A stretch of 64,000 nucleotides of DNA from an uncultured Cohaesibacter sp. (GCF_963666525.1 NZ_OY762905.1:2400001-2464000); one strand, 5' to 3'. Numbered from the stretch's first letter, positions 26,625 through 37,276 are shown. Translations and numbers: made by a program. The notes: generated by a model not told the origin, from the letters alone.

Positions 26625-27251
26625 TTGGCCCGTAAACCTCCCCTCAGTCGCAAGGATATCCGGCTCTGGAAGAAGGTGACTGAAACGGTCAAGCCGCTGG
26701 AAGGGCGCTCTGCCGAGCTCAAGGCGCTGATTGAAACGCTCAAGGAGCCGAAAGCGCGCGACAACAGCAACACTCCTGATCCTGCTCATCCCGTTCAGCG
26801 AAAGCGCGCCAGCGCTGCCGAGCTTGATGTCCTGAGGCAGGCAGGCATTCATGGCAGGGACGTGCCGGTCAGCCGAACCACTCCTCCTCTTGCCGGTATC
26901 GATCGCAAGGAAAAGAAGCGCATTGTTCAGGGACGGCTTGCCATCGACGCGCGTCTGGATTTGCACGGCATGACCCAGCGGGAAGCGCACACCGCACTGT
27001 TCGGCTTCCTCAAGAGCAGTCACCAGCAGCACTACAAGCATGTGCTTGTCATCACCGGCAAGGGCAGCCGTGGCGAGATGGAAACCTATGCCATCGGGCA
27101 GGAAAAGGGTGTGCTGCGACGGGTTGTCCCGAAGTGGTTGTCCGAGCCGGATATCCGCAGCATCATCGTCGGCTTCGAGGAAGCCCACCCGACGCTCGGT
27201 GGGGCGGGAGCCTTGCATATCCGCCTCAGAAGGCGTAACAAAATCAAATAG
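26625..27251 (+). CDS. Smr/MutS2 domain protein
   Basis: A 208-residue protein with a basic, linker-like N-terminal half and a C-terminal Smr domain. The Smr motifs are LDLHGMTQREAH (from residue 111) and ITGKGSRGE (from 143), ending with a conserved GGAGALHIRLR segment. Smr domains bind nucleic acid and often have nicking endonuclease activity; the target of this family is unknown. The start is a TTG at 26625, supported by an excellent GAGGAGG ribosome binding site five bases upstream and by the one-base gap after the mltA stop. Confidence 0.88.
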   Translation: MARKPPLSRKDIRLWKKVTETVKPLEGRSAELKALIETLKEPKARDNSNTPDPAHPVQRKRASAAELDVLRQAGIHGRDVPVSRTTPPLAGIDRKEKKRIVQGRLAIDARLDLHGMTQREAHTALFGFLKSSHQQHYKHVLVITGKGSRGEMETYAIGQEKGVLRRVVPKWLSEPDIRSIIVGFEEAHPTLGGAGALHIRLRRRNKIK

Positions 27252-27309
27252 AAGCGATCCCTTCGCGCAGTTTCCCAGCTTATTCCTGGCGGTAACAAGG
27301 ATCTGATCC

Positions 27310-27711
27310 ATGACTCCCTTCGGTGCAAAATTGCGGCGTATGCGCAAGGAGCGGAACATCACGCTCAAGGAAATGGCGGATCGGCTGGATGTCTCCAGCG
27401 CCTATCTCTCGGCGCTTGAACATGGCAAGAGGGGCAAGCCGACCTGGTTCCTGATCCAGCGCATCATCGCCTATTTCAACATCATCTGGGATGAAGCTGA
27501 AGAGCTGCAGCGGCTGGCTGAAATTTCGGATCCGAATCCAACCATCCGTACTGCCGGCCTGGATCCGCGTGCAACCGAGCTGGCCAATCTGCTGGCCGAA
27601 CGCATCGACCAGATATCCAAGGAAGGGCTGGAAGCGCTGATCCTTCAGGTCCGGTCGGCCTCCTCGCGCGGACGCGGCATGGGAACGCCCGATTTCAGGG
27701 ATCAGACCTGA
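27310..27711 (+). CDS. XRE-family helix-turn-helix regulator
   Basis: A 133-residue protein. An HTH_3/XRE domain occupies about residues 4-60, with KLRRMRKERNITLKEMADRL and SSAYLSALEHGKRGKP as the two HTH helices and following turn. The C-terminal half is helical (ATELANLLAERIDQISKEGLEAL, in part) and ends in a short Arg/Ser/Gly tail. Homologues sit at this position beside smr in many Hyphomicrobiales. The operator and target genes are not known. A bidirectional terminator separates it from convergent hslU. Confidence 0.88.
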   Translation: MTPFGAKLRRMRKERNITLKEMADRLDVSSAYLSALEHGKRGKPTWFLIQRIIAYFNIIWDEAEELQRLAEISDPNPTIRTAGLDPRATELANLLAERIDQISKEGLEALILQVRSASSRGRGMGTPDFRDQT

Positions 27712-27754
27712 GGCGAAGTTATTCTTATGCTAACAAAAGCAATCGTCAGGCATT

Positions 27755-27792
27755 GAAAAAGGGCACATCCGAAAGCGGAGTGCCCTTTCTTT
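27755..27792. terminator. Bidirectional terminator between the XRE gene and hslU
   Basis: Arms AAAGGGCAC (27758-27766) and GTGCCCTTT (27780-27788) plus an inner TCCG/CGGA pairing form a long stem, with A-rich sequence on the left and T-rich on the right. Confidence 0.9.
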
Positions 27793-27820
27793 TATCATTC
27801 CTGGGTCTGGTGACCGGACG

Positions 27821-29128
27821 TCAGAGAATATAGCGGCTGAGATCGGTATTCTTTGCCAATTCACCGACATTCTCGCGCACAAACGCGCCGGTGATCTCGA
27901 TTGCCTCGCCACCGCGATCTGGTGCTTCGAAGGAAATATCCTCGAGGATCTTTTCCATCACGGTCTGCAGACGCCGGGCTCCGATGTTCTCGACCGTGCT
28001 GTTGAGTTCCACCGCGATGTCGGCAATGGTCTCGATGGCGTCGTCGGTAAAGGACAGCGTGACCTCTTCGGTGGCCAGCAGCGCCGAATACTGCTTCGGC
28101 AGATTGGCCTCCGTGTCGGTCAGGATGGCCTTGAAGTCTTCCCGTGTCAGCGCGCGCAGCTCTACCCGGATCGGCAGTCGGCCCTGCAACTCGGGCAGGA
28201 GGTCAGATGGCTTGGACACATGGAAGGCGCCAGAAGCTATGAACAGAATGTGGTCGGTCTTCACCGGACCATATTTCGTTGTCACGGTGGTGCCCTCGAT
28301 CAGCGGCAGAAGATCGCGTTGAACGCCTTCGCGGGACACATCGGCCCCACCCCTACCCTCGCGAGCACAGATCTTGTCGATTTCGTCAAGGAATACAATG
28401 CCGCTGTTTTCAACCAATGATATCGCTTCCGAAACAATTTGATCCTCATCCAGAAGCTTGTCAGATTCTTCAGTGATCAGAAGTCCATAGGAATCCTTGA
28501 CGTTAACCTTGCGCTGTTTGGTGCGGCCGCCAAAGGCCTTGCCGAACATGTCGGAAAGATTCATCACGCCCATCGATCCCCCGGGCATGCCGGGAATTTC
28601 AAAGGACGACATCGGCGAGCCGGTGTCTTTCACCTCAATCTCGATTTCCTTGTCATCCAGCAGGCCATCGCGCAGCTTCTTGCGGAAACTGTCACGGGTG
28701 GCTGGACCTGCCCCCGGTCCCACCAGTGCATCAAGCACACGCTCCTCGGCGGCACCGTGCGCCTTGGCCTGAACGTCCTTGCGCCGCTTTTCGCGAGTGA
28801 GAATGATGCCGCTCTCGATCAGGTCACGCACGATCTGGTCGACATCACGGCCCACATAGCCAACCTCGGTGAATTTGGTCGCCTCGATCTTGATGAAGGG
28901 CGCGTTTGCCAGTTTGGCCAGACGGCGGGAAATCTCGGTTTTGCCAACGCCGGTTGGCCCGATCATCAGGATGTTCTTGGGCAGAACTTCTTCCCTGAGA
29001 TCGTCATCCAGCTGCTGTCGGCGCCAGCGGTTGCGCAGGGCAATCGCCACGGCCCGCTTGGCGTCTTTCTGGCCGACGATAAAGCGGTCGAGCTCGGAAA
29101 CGATCTCGCGAGGGGAAAAATCGGTCAT
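27821..29128 (-). CDS. hslU: ATP-dependent protease ATPase subunit HslU
   Basis: A 435-residue AAA+ unfoldase that feeds substrates to the HslV peptidase. [20 protein letters not shown] is the classic start, Walker A GPTGVGKT is at residues 57-64, the I-domain insertion follows [11 protein letters not shown], Walker B is [11 protein letters not shown], and the C-terminus ends DLSRYIL, which docks into HslV. ATG 29128 is preferred over the open upstream extension because AGGAGAG precedes it. It follows hslV after 127 bp on the same strand. Confidence 0.97.
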   Translation of the reverse strand: MTDFSPREIVSELDRFIVGQKDAKRAVAIALRNRWRRQQLDDDLREEVLPKNILMIGPTGVGKTEISRRLAKLANAPFIKIEATKFTEVGYVGRDVDQIVRDLIESGIILTREKRRKDVQAKAHGAAEERVLDALVGPGAGPATRDSFRKKLRDGLLDDKEIEIEVKDTGSPMSSFEIPGMPGGSMGVMNLSDMFGKAFGGRTKQRKVNVKDSYGLLITEESDKLLDEDQIVSEAISLVENSGIVFLDEIDKICAREGRGGADVSREGVQRDLLPLIEGTTVTTKYGPVKTDHILFIASGAFHVSKPSDLLPELQGRLPIRVELRALTREDFKAILTDTEANLPKQYSALLATEEVTLSFTDDAIETIADIAVELNSTVENIGARRLQTVMEKILEDISFEAPDRGGEAIEITGAFVRENVGELAKNTDLSRYIL

Positions 29129-29255
29129 TCTTGTCTCTCCTGAAGGCTTGCGGCTCGTGCCGCGTCCTTTTCGCTCCGGCCAAGTCGGCTCCAACAGTCT
29201 TGCGTCTGCCCTTGCGGCAGCGGCGACGGTTCGGAGTCAGGCCGAAAGGCATGCC

Positions 29256-29825
29256 CTATTTGGCATCCAGTACTTCAATCGTCAGATGGTTGTTGGTGTA
29301 AACACAGATTTCCGCAGCAATGGCCATGGCCTTGCGGGCGATGGCCTCGGCGTCCATGTCCGTATCCATCAGGGCACGGGCGGCCGCCAGCGCATAGTTG
29401 CCACCGGAACCGATGGCCGTGACACCATATTCCGGTTCAAGCACGTCGCCGGTACCGGTCAGCACCAGCGAAACCTCCTTGTCGGCGACGATCATCATTG
29501 CTTCAAGACGTCGAAGGTAGCGATCGGTCCGCCAGTCCTTGGCCATATCGACGCAGGCGCGGGTCAGCTGATCAGGATACTGTTCGAGTTTGGCCTCCAG
29601 ACGTTCAAACAGCGTGAAGGCATCGGCGGTCGCTCCGGCGAAGCCGCCAATCACATTGCCTTTTCCCAAAGGGCGCACCTTGCGGGCGTTTCCCTTGATC
29701 ACCGTTTGTCCGAGGCTGACCTGGCCGTCGCCTGCAACAACGACCTTGCCGCCCTTGCGAACGGTGAGGATGGTGGTTCCGCGCCAGCCGGGAAAAGCCG
29801 AATTTTGAGAAGACTGATCTGTCAT
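29256..29825 (-). CDS. hslV: ATP-dependent protease peptidase subunit HslV
   Basis: A 189-residue proteasome-like N-terminal nucleophile peptidase. A 16-residue propeptide precedes the catalytic Thr17 in GTTILTVRK, and family motifs [10 protein letters not shown] and [14 protein letters not shown] follow. It forms the HslVU protease with HslU and degrades misfolded and regulatory proteins. It is divergent from hisB. I looked for an alphaproteobacterial RpoH promoter upstream and found no convincing one. Confidence 0.97.
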   Translation of the reverse strand: MTDQSSQNSAFPGWRGTTILTVRKGGKVVVAGDGQVSLGQTVIKGNARKVRPLGKGNVIGGFAGATADAFTLFERLEAKLEQYPDQLTRACVDMAKDWRTDRYLRRLEAMMIVADKEVSLVLTGTGDVLEPEYGVTAIGSGGNYALAAARALMDTDMDAEAIARKAMAIAAEICVYTNNHLTIEVLDAK

Positions 29826-30145
29826 GAATGAATTTGTCCATCATCTTGCCCGTTGTATCGGGCCGTGCGGGGAAGCGAACTGACTGTCCAACAATCCGCG
29901 TGGGTTTAACCAGATGTAAGCATCCGTCTGTGATTTTCAATCTCGCTTTTATCGAAAGCGGAATGCAAGGCTTTTGCGCCCATTTGCGCCATATAGCGTA
30001 GCTTTCGTTGGCATTCCGTCAACAATGCGACTAAAACCGCAAATATAGATGCATTCCGATTGCATTTTGGGCGCGCTGCCCTATGGATTTGTCCCCTGTG
30101 CCCTGATACATAACGTTGGAATGAACAAAGCGAAGGAAAGCCTTC
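29826..30145. other. Divergent promoter region hslV / hisB
   Basis: This 320 bp region must carry promoters for the hslVU and histidine operons. It contains short imperfect repeats of a TGCATTCCG/CGGAATGCA type (about 29959-29967 and 30049-30057) but no recognised operator, leader peptide with His codons, or terminator. Confidence 0.5.
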
Positions 30146-30739
30146 ATGCGCACCGCATCGATCACCAGAAAGACCAATGAAACCGACATTTCGCTCTCCA
30201 TCAATCTGGATGGAACCGGCAACTATACCATTGATACCGGAGTCGGATTCCTGGACCACATGATCGACCAGCTGTCGCGCCATTCGCTGATCGACATGAC
30301 GATCAAGGCAAAGGGCGATCTGCATATCGATGCTCATCACACGGCTGAAGACATCGGCATTGCCCTCGGGCAAGCCTTCAAGGAGGCGCTGGGCGACAAG
30401 AAAGGCATAACCCGTTATGCTGATGTGCATCTGCCGATGGACGAAACCATGACCCGCGCTGCGGTTGACGTGTCCGGCCGCCCCTATCTGGTCTGGGACG
30501 TGACCTTCAGCCGCGACAAGGTCGGGGACTTTGATACCGAGCTGTTCGAGGAATTCTTCCACGCATTCGCTCAGAACGCCGGCATCACCCTGCATATCAC
30601 CAATCTTTACGGGACCAACAACCACCATATCGCCGAGAGCTGCTTCAAGGCAGTGGCGCGTGTGCTGCGCAAGGCGGTCGAGGTGGATCCCCGTCAGGCC
30701 GATCGTGTTCCCTCGACCAAGGGAACATTGAATGGATGA
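30146..30739 (+). CDS. hisB: Imidazoleglycerol-phosphate dehydratase
   Basis: A 197-residue manganese enzyme for the sixth step of histidine synthesis. The metal-binding repeats [10 protein letters not shown] and NNHHIAES, and [13 protein letters not shown], are all conserved. It is the monofunctional form without the N-terminal histidinol phosphatase of enterobacteria. It starts the run hisB-DUF2628-hisH-hisA-hisF-hisE-coaA that is standard in Hyphomicrobiales. Confidence 0.97.
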   Translation: MRTASITRKTNETDISLSINLDGTGNYTIDTGVGFLDHMIDQLSRHSLIDMTIKAKGDLHIDAHHTAEDIGIALGQAFKEALGDKKGITRYADVHLPMDETMTRAAVDVSGRPYLVWDVTFSRDKVGDFDTELFEEFFHAFAQNAGITLHITNLYGTNNHHIAESCFKAVARVLRKAVEVDPRQADRVPSTKGTLNG

Positions 30740-30808
30740 TTGGGCGGGCTTGTCGGATTGAGCTGCTCGATCCCAGGCATTTGCAAGCCCCGTTGAAGAG
30801 GCAGGATC

Positions 30809-31348
30809 ATGGCTTCCTACACGATCTATGAAAAACCCGGTCTGTCACTGGATGAGACCATTGAAAGCGCCGTGATTGTAAAAAATCGCTACTCGGCGCT
30901 GGCTTTCTTTCTGCCGATCGTCTGGATGTTGATGAGGCGGCTGTGGTGGGTGCTGTTCGGCTACGTGCTGTTCATGCTGCCACTGTGGTCGCTCTATGGC
31001 TATCTGCCGTTATGGTCGGAGATGCTCATCAGTCTGCTGATCAGCGTCTGGGTCAGCGTCGAGGCGCCGAGCCTCATCGGCTGGCAGCTGGAAAGAAAGG
31101 GTTATGTGGAAGTCGTGACCCTGTTTGCCGAAAGTCGGGATCATTGCGAATTGCGCTATGTTGACTTCAGGCTGAAAGCTGCCAAACAGGCCAACCCGGC
31201 ACCCACTGGCTCTGCAACAACGGCCAAACCGCCTTTGTCGCAAAAACATGATTCGCCTTTCTTCAAGGTGAAACCGACCGACAGGATGGAAAGTGGCCCG
31301 GTGATCGGGTTGTTTCCAACGCCAGATCCCTCCCAGGAGACAAAATAA
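30809..31348 (+). CDS. DUF2628 membrane protein
   Basis: A 179-residue protein with the DUF2628 pattern: an N-terminal YTIYEKP segment, a [14 protein letters not shown] membrane part and further hydrophobic segments to about residue 95. The C-terminal 60 residues are hydrophilic. Function is unknown. It is embedded in the histidine operon: its stop shares one base with the hisH start, so it is translated as part of the operon. That position is conserved in the order and suggests a housekeeping rather than a histidine-specific role. Confidence 0.85.
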   Translation: MASYTIYEKPGLSLDETIESAVIVKNRYSALAFFLPIVWMLMRRLWWVLFGYVLFMLPLWSLYGYLPLWSEMLISLLISVWVSVEAPSLIGWQLERKGYVEVVTLFAESRDHCELRYVDFRLKAAKQANPAPTGSATTAKPPLSQKHDSPFFKVKPTDRMESGPVIGLFPTPDPSQETK

Positions 31349-31998
31349 TGCGCATCGCAATCATCGATTATGGCTCGGGCAACCTGTGCTCGGCGGCCAA
31401 GGCATTCGAGCGGGCCGCTCGCGAGAGCAGTCTTCAGGCCGAGGTTCTGGTTTCCTCCCATCCCGAAGATGTTCGTCTGGCGGATCATATCGTGCTGCCC
31501 GGTGTGGGCGCCTATGCGGATTGTCGGGCCGGTCTGGATGCGGTTGATGGCATGGTCGAAGCGCTCAACGAAGCCGTGATCGCCAAGGGCAGGCCGTTCC
31601 TCGGCATCTGTGTCGGGTTGCAACTGCTTGCCAGCCGCGGTCTTGAATATCAGGTCACTGAAGGACTTGGCTGGATTCCCGGCGACGTGGTTTCCCTTGA
31701 GCCGTCCGATTCGAGCCTCAAGATTCCGCATATGGGCTGGAACACCGTGGAGCTGTTGAGGGATCATCCGGTCTGGGCTGGCATCCCCACCGGACCTGAC
31801 GGGCTGCATGCCTATTTCGTGCATTCCTATCATCTGAAGGCTGCCGATCCGGCACATGTGTTGGCAACAGCCGACTATGCCGAAACCGTGACGGCCTGCG
31901 TTGGTCGCGACAATATCATCGGAACCCAGTTCCATCCGGAAAAAAGCCAGAAGCTGGGCCTTGCCCTGATTTCCAATTTCCTCAAATGGAGGCCATGA
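31348..31998 (+). CDS. hisH: Imidazole glycerol phosphate synthase, glutaminase subunit
   Basis: A 216-residue class I glutamine amidotransferase that supplies ammonia to HisF. The nucleophile is in GICVGLQLL and the catalytic His in [26 protein letters not shown] is the N-terminal signature. It overlaps the DUF2628 gene by one base and is directly followed by hisA. Confidence 0.97.
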   Translation: MRIAIIDYGSGNLCSAAKAFERAARESSLQAEVLVSSHPEDVRLADHIVLPGVGAYADCRAGLDAVDGMVEALNEAVIAKGRPFLGICVGLQLLASRGLEYQVTEGLGWIPGDVVSLEPSDSSLKIPHMGWNTVELLRDHPVWAGIPTGPDGLHAYFVHSYHLKAADPAHVLATADYAETVTACVGRDNIIGTQFHPEKSQKLGLALISNFLKWRP

Positions 31999-32751
31999 AT
32001 GATCATCTTTCCCGCTATCGATCTGAAGGACGGTCAGTGCGTACGCCTCAAGCTGGGTGACATGGAGCAGGCCACCGTTTTCAACAATGATCCGGGCGAT
32101 CAGGCCCGCCGTTTTCAGGATCAGGGCTTTGAATGGCTGCATGTGGTCGATCTGAATGGCGCTTTTGCCGGCAAGTCGGAAAACACTGCCGCCGTTGACA
32201 GCATTCTGAAGAACACCACCAATCCGGTGCAGCTCGGCGGCGGCATCCGCGACCTGAAAGGGATAGAGCATTGGCTGGAAAAGGGGATCACCCGCGTGAT
32301 TCTCGGCACCATCGCCGTGCGCGATCCGCAGTTGGTGCGTGAAGCTTGCAAGCAGTTCCCTGGCCGCGTCGCCGTCGGCATCGACGCCAAGGGCGGCAAG
32401 GTCGCCGTTGAAGGCTGGGCCGAAACGTCCGAACTGACCACCGTCGATCTCGCCAAGCAGTTCGAGGATGCCGGTGTTGCCGCCATCATCTATACCGATA
32501 TCGATCGCGATGGCATTCTGAAGGGCCTCAATATTCCTTCGACGCTGGAACTGGCCAACGCGACTTCCATTCCCGTCATCGCCTCTGGCGGACTGGCATC
32601 GATCGATGATGTCAAACGACTGCTTGAGCCCGACTGCGCCATTCTGGAAGGGGCGATCACGGGACGGGCACTCTATGATGGCCGCCTTGATCCGAGCGAA
32701 GCCCTCGGCCTGATTGCCGCGGCCAAAGCCGCAGGAGAAAAAGCATGCTGA
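31999..32751 (+). CDS. hisA: ProFAR isomerase HisA
   Basis: A 250-residue TIM barrel that isomerises N'-((5'-phosphoribosyl)-formimino)-AICAR ribotide. The catalytic Asp8 is in [13 protein letters not shown], the second Asp in [10 protein letters not shown], and the phosphate site is in LGGGIRDL and ASGGLAS. The start immediately follows the hisH stop, and its 3' end overlaps hisF by seven bases. Confidence 0.97.
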   Translation: MIIFPAIDLKDGQCVRLKLGDMEQATVFNNDPGDQARRFQDQGFEWLHVVDLNGAFAGKSENTAAVDSILKNTTNPVQLGGGIRDLKGIEHWLEKGITRVILGTIAVRDPQLVREACKQFPGRVAVGIDAKGGKVAVEGWAETSELTTVDLAKQFEDAGVAAIIYTDIDRDGILKGLNIPSTLELANATSIPVIASGGLASIDDVKRLLEPDCAILEGAITGRALYDGRLDPSEALGLIAAAKAAGEKAC

Positions 32752-33527
32752 AAGCCCGTGTCATTCCCTGCCTTGATGTGAAGGACGGTCGCGTCGTCAA
32801 GGGCGTCAATTTCGTCGATCTGAAGGATGCCGGGGATCCGGTGGAAAGCGCCAAGGCCTATGATGCCGCCGGCGCCGACGAGCTTTGTTTCCTCGATATC
32901 ACCGCCAGTCACGAAAATCGCGGTACCATTCTGGATGTGGTGCGCCGCACAGCCGAGGAATGCTTCATGCCGGTGACCGTCGGTGGCGGCATTCGCACCA
33001 CTGATAATATCCGCGATCTTCTGAAGGCCGGTGCCGACAAGGTGTCGATCAACACCGCCGCCGTGCTGCGCCGGGAGTTCATCAGGGAAGCATCAGAGAA
33101 ATTCGGTGCCCAGTGCATCGTGGCCTCCGTTGATGCCAAGCGTGTCAACAAGGAGGGAGAGCCGCTCAAATGGGAAATCTTCACCCACGGCGGCCGCACA
33201 CCCACGGGCATTGACGCCATCGAATATGCGCAGGAAGTGGTTGATCTTGGCGCTGGTGAAATCCTGCTGACTTCGATGGACAGGGATGGCACCAAGATTG
33301 GTTTCGATATCGACCTGACCCGCAGGATTGCAGATATGCTGACCGTTCCGGTGATTGCGTCCGGCGGTGTCGGAACCCTTGAACATCTGGTCGAGGGTGT
33401 GCGTGATGGCCACGCCACGGCGGTTCTGGCTGCTTCCATTTTCCATTTTGGCGAATATTCCATCAGGGAAGCCAAGGAGTATATGGTCAAGGCAGGCATT
33501 CCGATGCGGATGGATCTGGACAAATAG
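32745..33527 (+). CDS. hisF: Imidazole glycerol phosphate synthase, cyclase subunit
   Basis: A 260-residue TIM barrel that makes imidazole glycerol phosphate and AICAR with ammonia from HisH. Asp11 in [14 protein letters not shown] and Asp in LTSMDRDGT are the catalytic pair; VGGGIRT and ASGGVG bind phosphate. It overlaps hisA by seven bases. Confidence 0.97.
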   Translation: MLKARVIPCLDVKDGRVVKGVNFVDLKDAGDPVESAKAYDAAGADELCFLDITASHENRGTILDVVRRTAEECFMPVTVGGGIRTTDNIRDLLKAGADKVSINTAAVLRREFIREASEKFGAQCIVASVDAKRVNKEGEPLKWEIFTHGGRTPTGIDAIEYAQEVVDLGAGEILLTSMDRDGTKIGFDIDLTRRIADMLTVPVIASGGVGTLEHLVEGVRDGHATAVLAASIFHFGEYSIREAKEYMVKAGIPMRMDLDK

Positions 33528-33601
33528 TCTCTACCAAGTCAAACGACAATCGCAAGCAGGGTCCCTCCGGCGGGAGACGGCCTTTCTTTGCAGGAAAGGG
33601 A

Positions 33602-33931
33602 ATGATCGTGACAACATTCACTCTGAATGATCTCGAGGCGATTATCGCACAACGTGCCGGTTCCGAAGATCCGAAGTCCTACACCCGCAAGCTGATCGGC
33701 AAGGGCGTTGGCAAGTGCGCCCAGAAAATGGGTGAGGAGGCTGTGGAAGCCGTTATCGCCGCCGTCAAGATGGACAAGGAAGAGCTGACCTCGGAAACGG
33801 CTGATCTGCTTTATCATCTTCTCGTCGTGCTCAAGATTTGCGATGTGCCGCTCAGCGATGTCATGGCAGAGCTGGCAAGCCGCACGGGCCAGACCGGACT
33901 CGAGGAAAAGGCCTCACGCCCGGCCGACTGA
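33602..33931 (+). CDS. hisE: Phosphoribosyl-ATP pyrophosphohydrolase
   Basis: A 109-residue all-helical MazG-like enzyme for the second histidine step. [29 protein letters not shown] (quoted only in part) contains the metal-binding Glu cluster, and [13 protein letters not shown] the second acidic site. ATG 33602 with AGGA eight bases upstream is used; GTG 33608 is possible. It is separated from hisF by 74 bp. No hisI is fused or adjacent. Confidence 0.95.
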   Translation: MIVTTFTLNDLEAIIAQRAGSEDPKSYTRKLIGKGVGKCAQKMGEEAVEAVIAAVKMDKEELTSETADLLYHLLVVLKICDVPLSDVMAELASRTGQTGLEEKASRPAD

Positions 33932-34288
33932 CGTGAAACAGCCGACCCCGGCATCGGACAAGTGGCATCATCAGGCACATTCTGGCCCAGTCTTTCGGAC
34001 CGGGAGGATGGCTGATGAAACTCCCACGGGTCCGATTTTTGGCGTAAATGCTCTAAAGTCTAGTGGAATGGCCATCTTATTCGCGTTAGCAGGTGCAAAA
34101 GCCTGTAGACATTGAGCTTGATCAACCCCTTTGAAGTCTTCAATCGCTAGGGTGCGCGCGCCCGACATGGTCAAAGGTTTGGCACCAGAGCCAGGGCCAG
34201 ATCAGTTCAGATCAGGACCAGTTGGGTTGAAGGAGCGCGAAACGGGAAATCGGCGGACAGTCGATCAATTAGGCTCCGAGGATATGTG
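33932..34288. other. Intergenic region hisE-coaA with repeat-like fragment
   Basis: About 357 bp without a credible gene. On the minus strand the phrase TAGAGCATTTACGCC (about 34043-34057) resembles the TAGAGCATTTTCGCT part of the element at 4137-4259, suggesting a decayed copy of the same intergenic repeat. No hairpin terminator after hisE was evident. The incomplete parS-like string at 33926 was rejected. Confidence 0.4.
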
Positions 34289-35242
34289 ATGAAGCAAACG
34301 GTAAACCGCCAACTGTCCCCCTACAGGGTCTTTACCAGTGACGAATGGGCGACTCTGCGCGCCGATACTCCCCTCACTCTGACAAAGTCCGATCTGCAGA
34401 AAATCAAGAGCCTGAACGATCCGATTTCTCTTGATGAGGTGGAAGAGATTTATCTGCCGCTGTCCAGACTGCTCAGCTATTATGTCGAGTTTGCCAAGGG
34501 CCTCAACAATGCCACCCAGCATTTTCTTGGCACCAACGAGCCGAAGACACCGTTCATCATCGGCATTGCCGGTTCGGTTTCTGTCGGCAAGTCGACCACG
34601 GCGCGCCTGTTGCAGACCCTGCTGAGTCGCTGGCCTGCCAGCCCCAAGGTGGACCTTGTCACCACAGATGGCTTTCTTCTGCCCAACGCCGTGCTTGAGG
34701 CCGAAGGCCTGATGCGCCGCAAGGGCTTTCCGGAGAGCTACGATCGTACGGCTTTGATCGAGTTTCTGACCAATATCAAGGCGGGCAAACGCAATGTGCG
34801 CGCCCCGGTCTATTCCCACTTCTATTATGATGTCATGTCGACCGAAGCCCAGATCGTTGATCAGCCGGATATTCTGATCCTCGAAGGCCTCAATGTGCTG
34901 CAGACGAGCATTCTGCCGACGGACGCCAAGGACATTCCGTTCGTGTCCGATTTCTTCGATTTTTCGGTCTATATCGACGCCGATGAAGACAGGCTGCATC
35001 AGTGGTACCTGGAGCGCTTCATGCGTTTGCGGGAAACCGCCTTCCGTGATCCCGGCTCCTACTTCCACCGCTATTCCCTGATCGAGGAAAAGGAAGCCCT
35101 GCAGATCGCCAATGATCTCTGGACGTCCATCAACCTGGTCAATCTGAGGGAGAACATCTTCCCCACCCGGCCACGCGCCGATCTGGTTTTGCGCAAGGAA
35201 GACGGTCACGCCATCACTACGGTCATGTTGCGCAAACTCTGA
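34289..35242 (+). CDS. coaA: Pantothenate kinase (type I, CoaA)
   Basis: A 317-residue P-loop kinase that starts coenzyme A synthesis by phosphorylating pantothenate. The P-loop GSVSVGKST lies near residue 95. TTDGFLLPN, the RKGFPESYD motif, and ILEGLNVLQ follow; the C-terminus is complete. The frame also opens at GTG 34286, but ATG 34289 has GAGGA seven bases upstream. With coaE at 21.75 kb, the window holds the first and last CoA genes. Confidence 0.96.
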   Translation: MKQTVNRQLSPYRVFTSDEWATLRADTPLTLTKSDLQKIKSLNDPISLDEVEEIYLPLSRLLSYYVEFAKGLNNATQHFLGTNEPKTPFIIGIAGSVSVGKSTTARLLQTLLSRWPASPKVDLVTTDGFLLPNAVLEAEGLMRRKGFPESYDRTALIEFLTNIKAGKRNVRAPVYSHFYYDVMSTEAQIVDQPDILILEGLNVLQTSILPTDAKDIPFVSDFFDFSVYIDADEDRLHQWYLERFMRLRETAFRDPGSYFHRYSLIEEKEALQIANDLWTSINLVNLRENIFPTRPRADLVLRKEDGHAITTVMLRKL

Positions 35243-35273
35243 CGCTGCAGGCTTCAGACCGGATGCAAAACAA

Positions 35274-35300
35274 AGGGCGGCCTCAGGGACCGCCTTTTTT
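35274..35300 (+). terminator. Rho-independent terminator after coaA
   Basis: GGGCGGCC and GGACCGCC pair around TCAG with one bulge, followed by six T residues (35294-35300). It sits between convergent coaA and the PfkB gene. Confidence 0.8.
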
Positions 35301-35329
35301 CATGTCTTGATGGTTCTCCGGTCGCCGGG

Positions 35330-36328
35330 CTAAAGCAGGCGGGCCTGATCCGCTGCCTGCCGCAGGTCATGCTCTGGCCGTGGCCCCACATGCTGGATCA
35401 CCTCGGAAGCGCAGAAATTGCCAACCATGGCGCATTTTTCAAGGCTCATGTCCTGTGAAAGACCATAGAGGAAGCCGGAAGCATAAAGGTCACCGGCGCC
35501 CGTGGTGTCGACCAGTTCGCGGATGGAGCAGGCCGGAACGTGATGGGTCTGGTTGCCGGCAATAGCCACAGACCCTTCGTTGCCGAGGGTCACCGCCGAC
35601 AGGGCGGTATCCTGCCTCAGGGCATTGAGGGCGGTTGCCCGGTCAGCCGTCTGGTAAAGTGCCTTGGCTTCGGATTCGTTGGCAAACACGATATCGACCT
35701 GTTTGGTCTGGATCAGTTCGAGGAACTCGTCCCGGAACCGGTCGACACAGAAACTGTCAGACAGCGTGATCGAAACCTTGCGCCCGGCGGCATGGGCCAC
35801 CTTGGCTGCCTTGCGGAAGGCATTCTTGGCGTTTTCCTTGTCCCACAGATAGCCTTCCATGTAGAGAATGCCGGAATCGGAGACCACCGACTCGTCGATG
35901 TCCAGTTCGGTCAGTTCGCTGCAGGCACCAAGGTAGGTGTTCATGGTGCGCTCGCCGTCAGGCGAAATCAGCACCATGCAGCGGGCGGTCGGATCGCCGC
36001 CGACCAGCGGCTTGGTGTCGAAATGGGCACCAAGCGAGCGCATGTCATGGGCGAAGATCTCGCCAAGCTGGTCATTGGCAACCTTGCCGAAATAGGCGGC
36101 CTTGCCGCCTAGGCTGGCGATACCGAAAATGGTGTTGCCAGCGCTGCCGCCGGAGGATTCGATGCCCGGGCCCATTTTGCCATAGAGATATTCGGCGCGC
36201 TCGGTATCAATCAGATTCATCGACCCCTTGTGCAGGCCTTCGGCCACAAGGAAGTCATCCTCAACCCGCGCAAGCACATCAACGATGGCGTTGCCAATTC
36301 CCAGAACATCAAAACGTGGTGCAGTCAT
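35330..36328 (-). CDS. PfkB-family carbohydrate/adenosine kinase
   Basis: A 332-residue ribokinase-fold kinase. The first PfkB motif is GGSAGNTIFGIASLGG and the second, with the catalytic Asp and anion hole, is DTTGAGDLYASGFLYG near the C-terminus. The N-terminus FDVLGIGNAIVDVLARV and the AANDQLGEIF-like region match the adenosine-kinase-like subgroup widespread in Hyphomicrobiales. Substrate is uncertain: adenosine, another nucleoside or a sugar. ATG 36328 is chosen over the open 38-codon extension because GGGAGAAGAG precedes it. Confidence 0.9.
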   Translation of the reverse strand: MTAPRFDVLGIGNAIVDVLARVEDDFLVAEGLHKGSMNLIDTERAEYLYGKMGPGIESSGGSAGNTIFGIASLGGKAAYFGKVANDQLGEIFAHDMRSLGAHFDTKPLVGGDPTARCMVLISPDGERTMNTYLGACSELTELDIDESVVSDSGILYMEGYLWDKENAKNAFRKAAKVAHAAGRKVSITLSDSFCVDRFRDEFLELIQTKQVDIVFANESEAKALYQTADRATALNALRQDTALSAVTLGNEGSVAIAGNQTHHVPACSIRELVDTTGAGDLYASGFLYGLSQDMSLEKCAMVGNFCASEVIQHVGPRPEHDLRQAADQARLL

Positions 36329-36535
36329 TCTCTTCTCCCGCCGGAAACGCGCCTCCGGCAAGGTGAAGGGACCGAAGGAAACCCGGCGTATCTTGTTTGC
36401 CAGAAGTCGCAGGCAGTATAGGGAGACGACAAGGCATGGCAACCGGCAAATCCGTCCAATTCCCCTTGCACATGCGCTTATGCCCGCCTATGTGAGACGG
36501 GAATACCCGTTAACAGTGCAAAGAGAACTCCGATC

Positions 36536-37234
36536 ATGTTGTCTCCGGCCCTTCTGGCGCTCAACCAGCTTTTCACCAAACCGTTCCGTTCTGTCCTCTG
36601 GAAGATGCTGGGCATCACGCTGCTGCTCCTGCTGCTGGTCGGGATCGGAATGCAGTCCGGGCTGGAATATCTGCTGAGCCAGGAATCCTTCCTACCCGGC
36701 TGGGCTGAAACGATGGCAGGCATTCTGGCAGGCCTCGGGCTGTTTTTGGGGCTCGGTTTTCTAATCGTGCCGGTTTCGGCCGTCGTTGCCAGCCTCTTTC
36801 TCGACGAGGTCAGCCATATCGTAGAGAGCACCTACTACCCCAATGAGCCCAAAGGGCGTGACATGCCGATGATGGAAGCGATTGTTCAGACGGTGCGCTT
36901 TCTGGGGGTGGTGATCGGGGTCAACCTGCTGGTGCTGATCCTGATCCCTTTCCTTGGCCTCGGGGTACCGCTGTTCTTTGTTGCCAACGGCTATCTGTTG
37001 GGGCGGGAATATTTCGAACAGGCTGCTTTTCGCTTCAGGTCCCGACAGGATATCAAGGAACTGCGCGCCCGGCATGGGGCCAAGATCTTCCTGTCCGGTC
37101 TGATCATCGCGCTGTTTGTGGCCATTCCGTTCCTCAACCTGCTGACGCCACTTTTCGCCACCGCCTATATGGTGCATGTCCACAAGCGGGTAACAGGCTC
37201 GCAGCCCTCGCGCCTTGAAGCGCAGGTCGCATAA
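36536..37234 (+). CDS. EI24/CysZ-like membrane protein
   Basis: A 232-residue protein with about four long hydrophobic segments (about 22-45, 58-90, 120-150 and 180-205), of the EI24 domain family that includes the sulfate transporter CysZ. Motifs include VPVSAVVASLFLDEVSHIVE and GYLLGREYFEQAA. CysZ of enterobacteria takes up sulfate for cysteine synthesis. No cysteine genes are adjacent, so sulfate transport is only a possibility. It is divergent from the PfkB gene and convergent with nth. Confidence 0.8.
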   Translation: MLSPALLALNQLFTKPFRSVLWKMLGITLLLLLLVGIGMQSGLEYLLSQESFLPGWAETMAGILAGLGLFLGLGFLIVPVSAVVASLFLDEVSHIVESTYYPNEPKGRDMPMMEAIVQTVRFLGVVIGVNLLVLILIPFLGLGVPLFFVANGYLLGREYFEQAAFRFRSRQDIKELRARHGAKIFLSGLIIALFVAIPFLNLLTPLFATAYMVHVHKRVTGSQPSRLEAQVA

Positions 37235-37276
37235 GGTCGGTGCATGACTGGCCGGACCCTAAAATCGAACCAGAAC

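Noticed and set aside
25157-26773. 538-codon minus-strand open frame opposite Tim44/mltA
   Set aside because: Antisense of two well-recognised genes.
29826-30145. RpoH promoter for hslVU
   Set aside because: A -10-like string exists (CAAATATAGA on the plus strand) but no CTTG lies at the required distance.
33926-33941. parS-like string ending in ACGTGAAACA after hisE
   Set aside because: Only one half matches (12 of 16 positions) and the palindromic centre TTCACGTGAA is broken.
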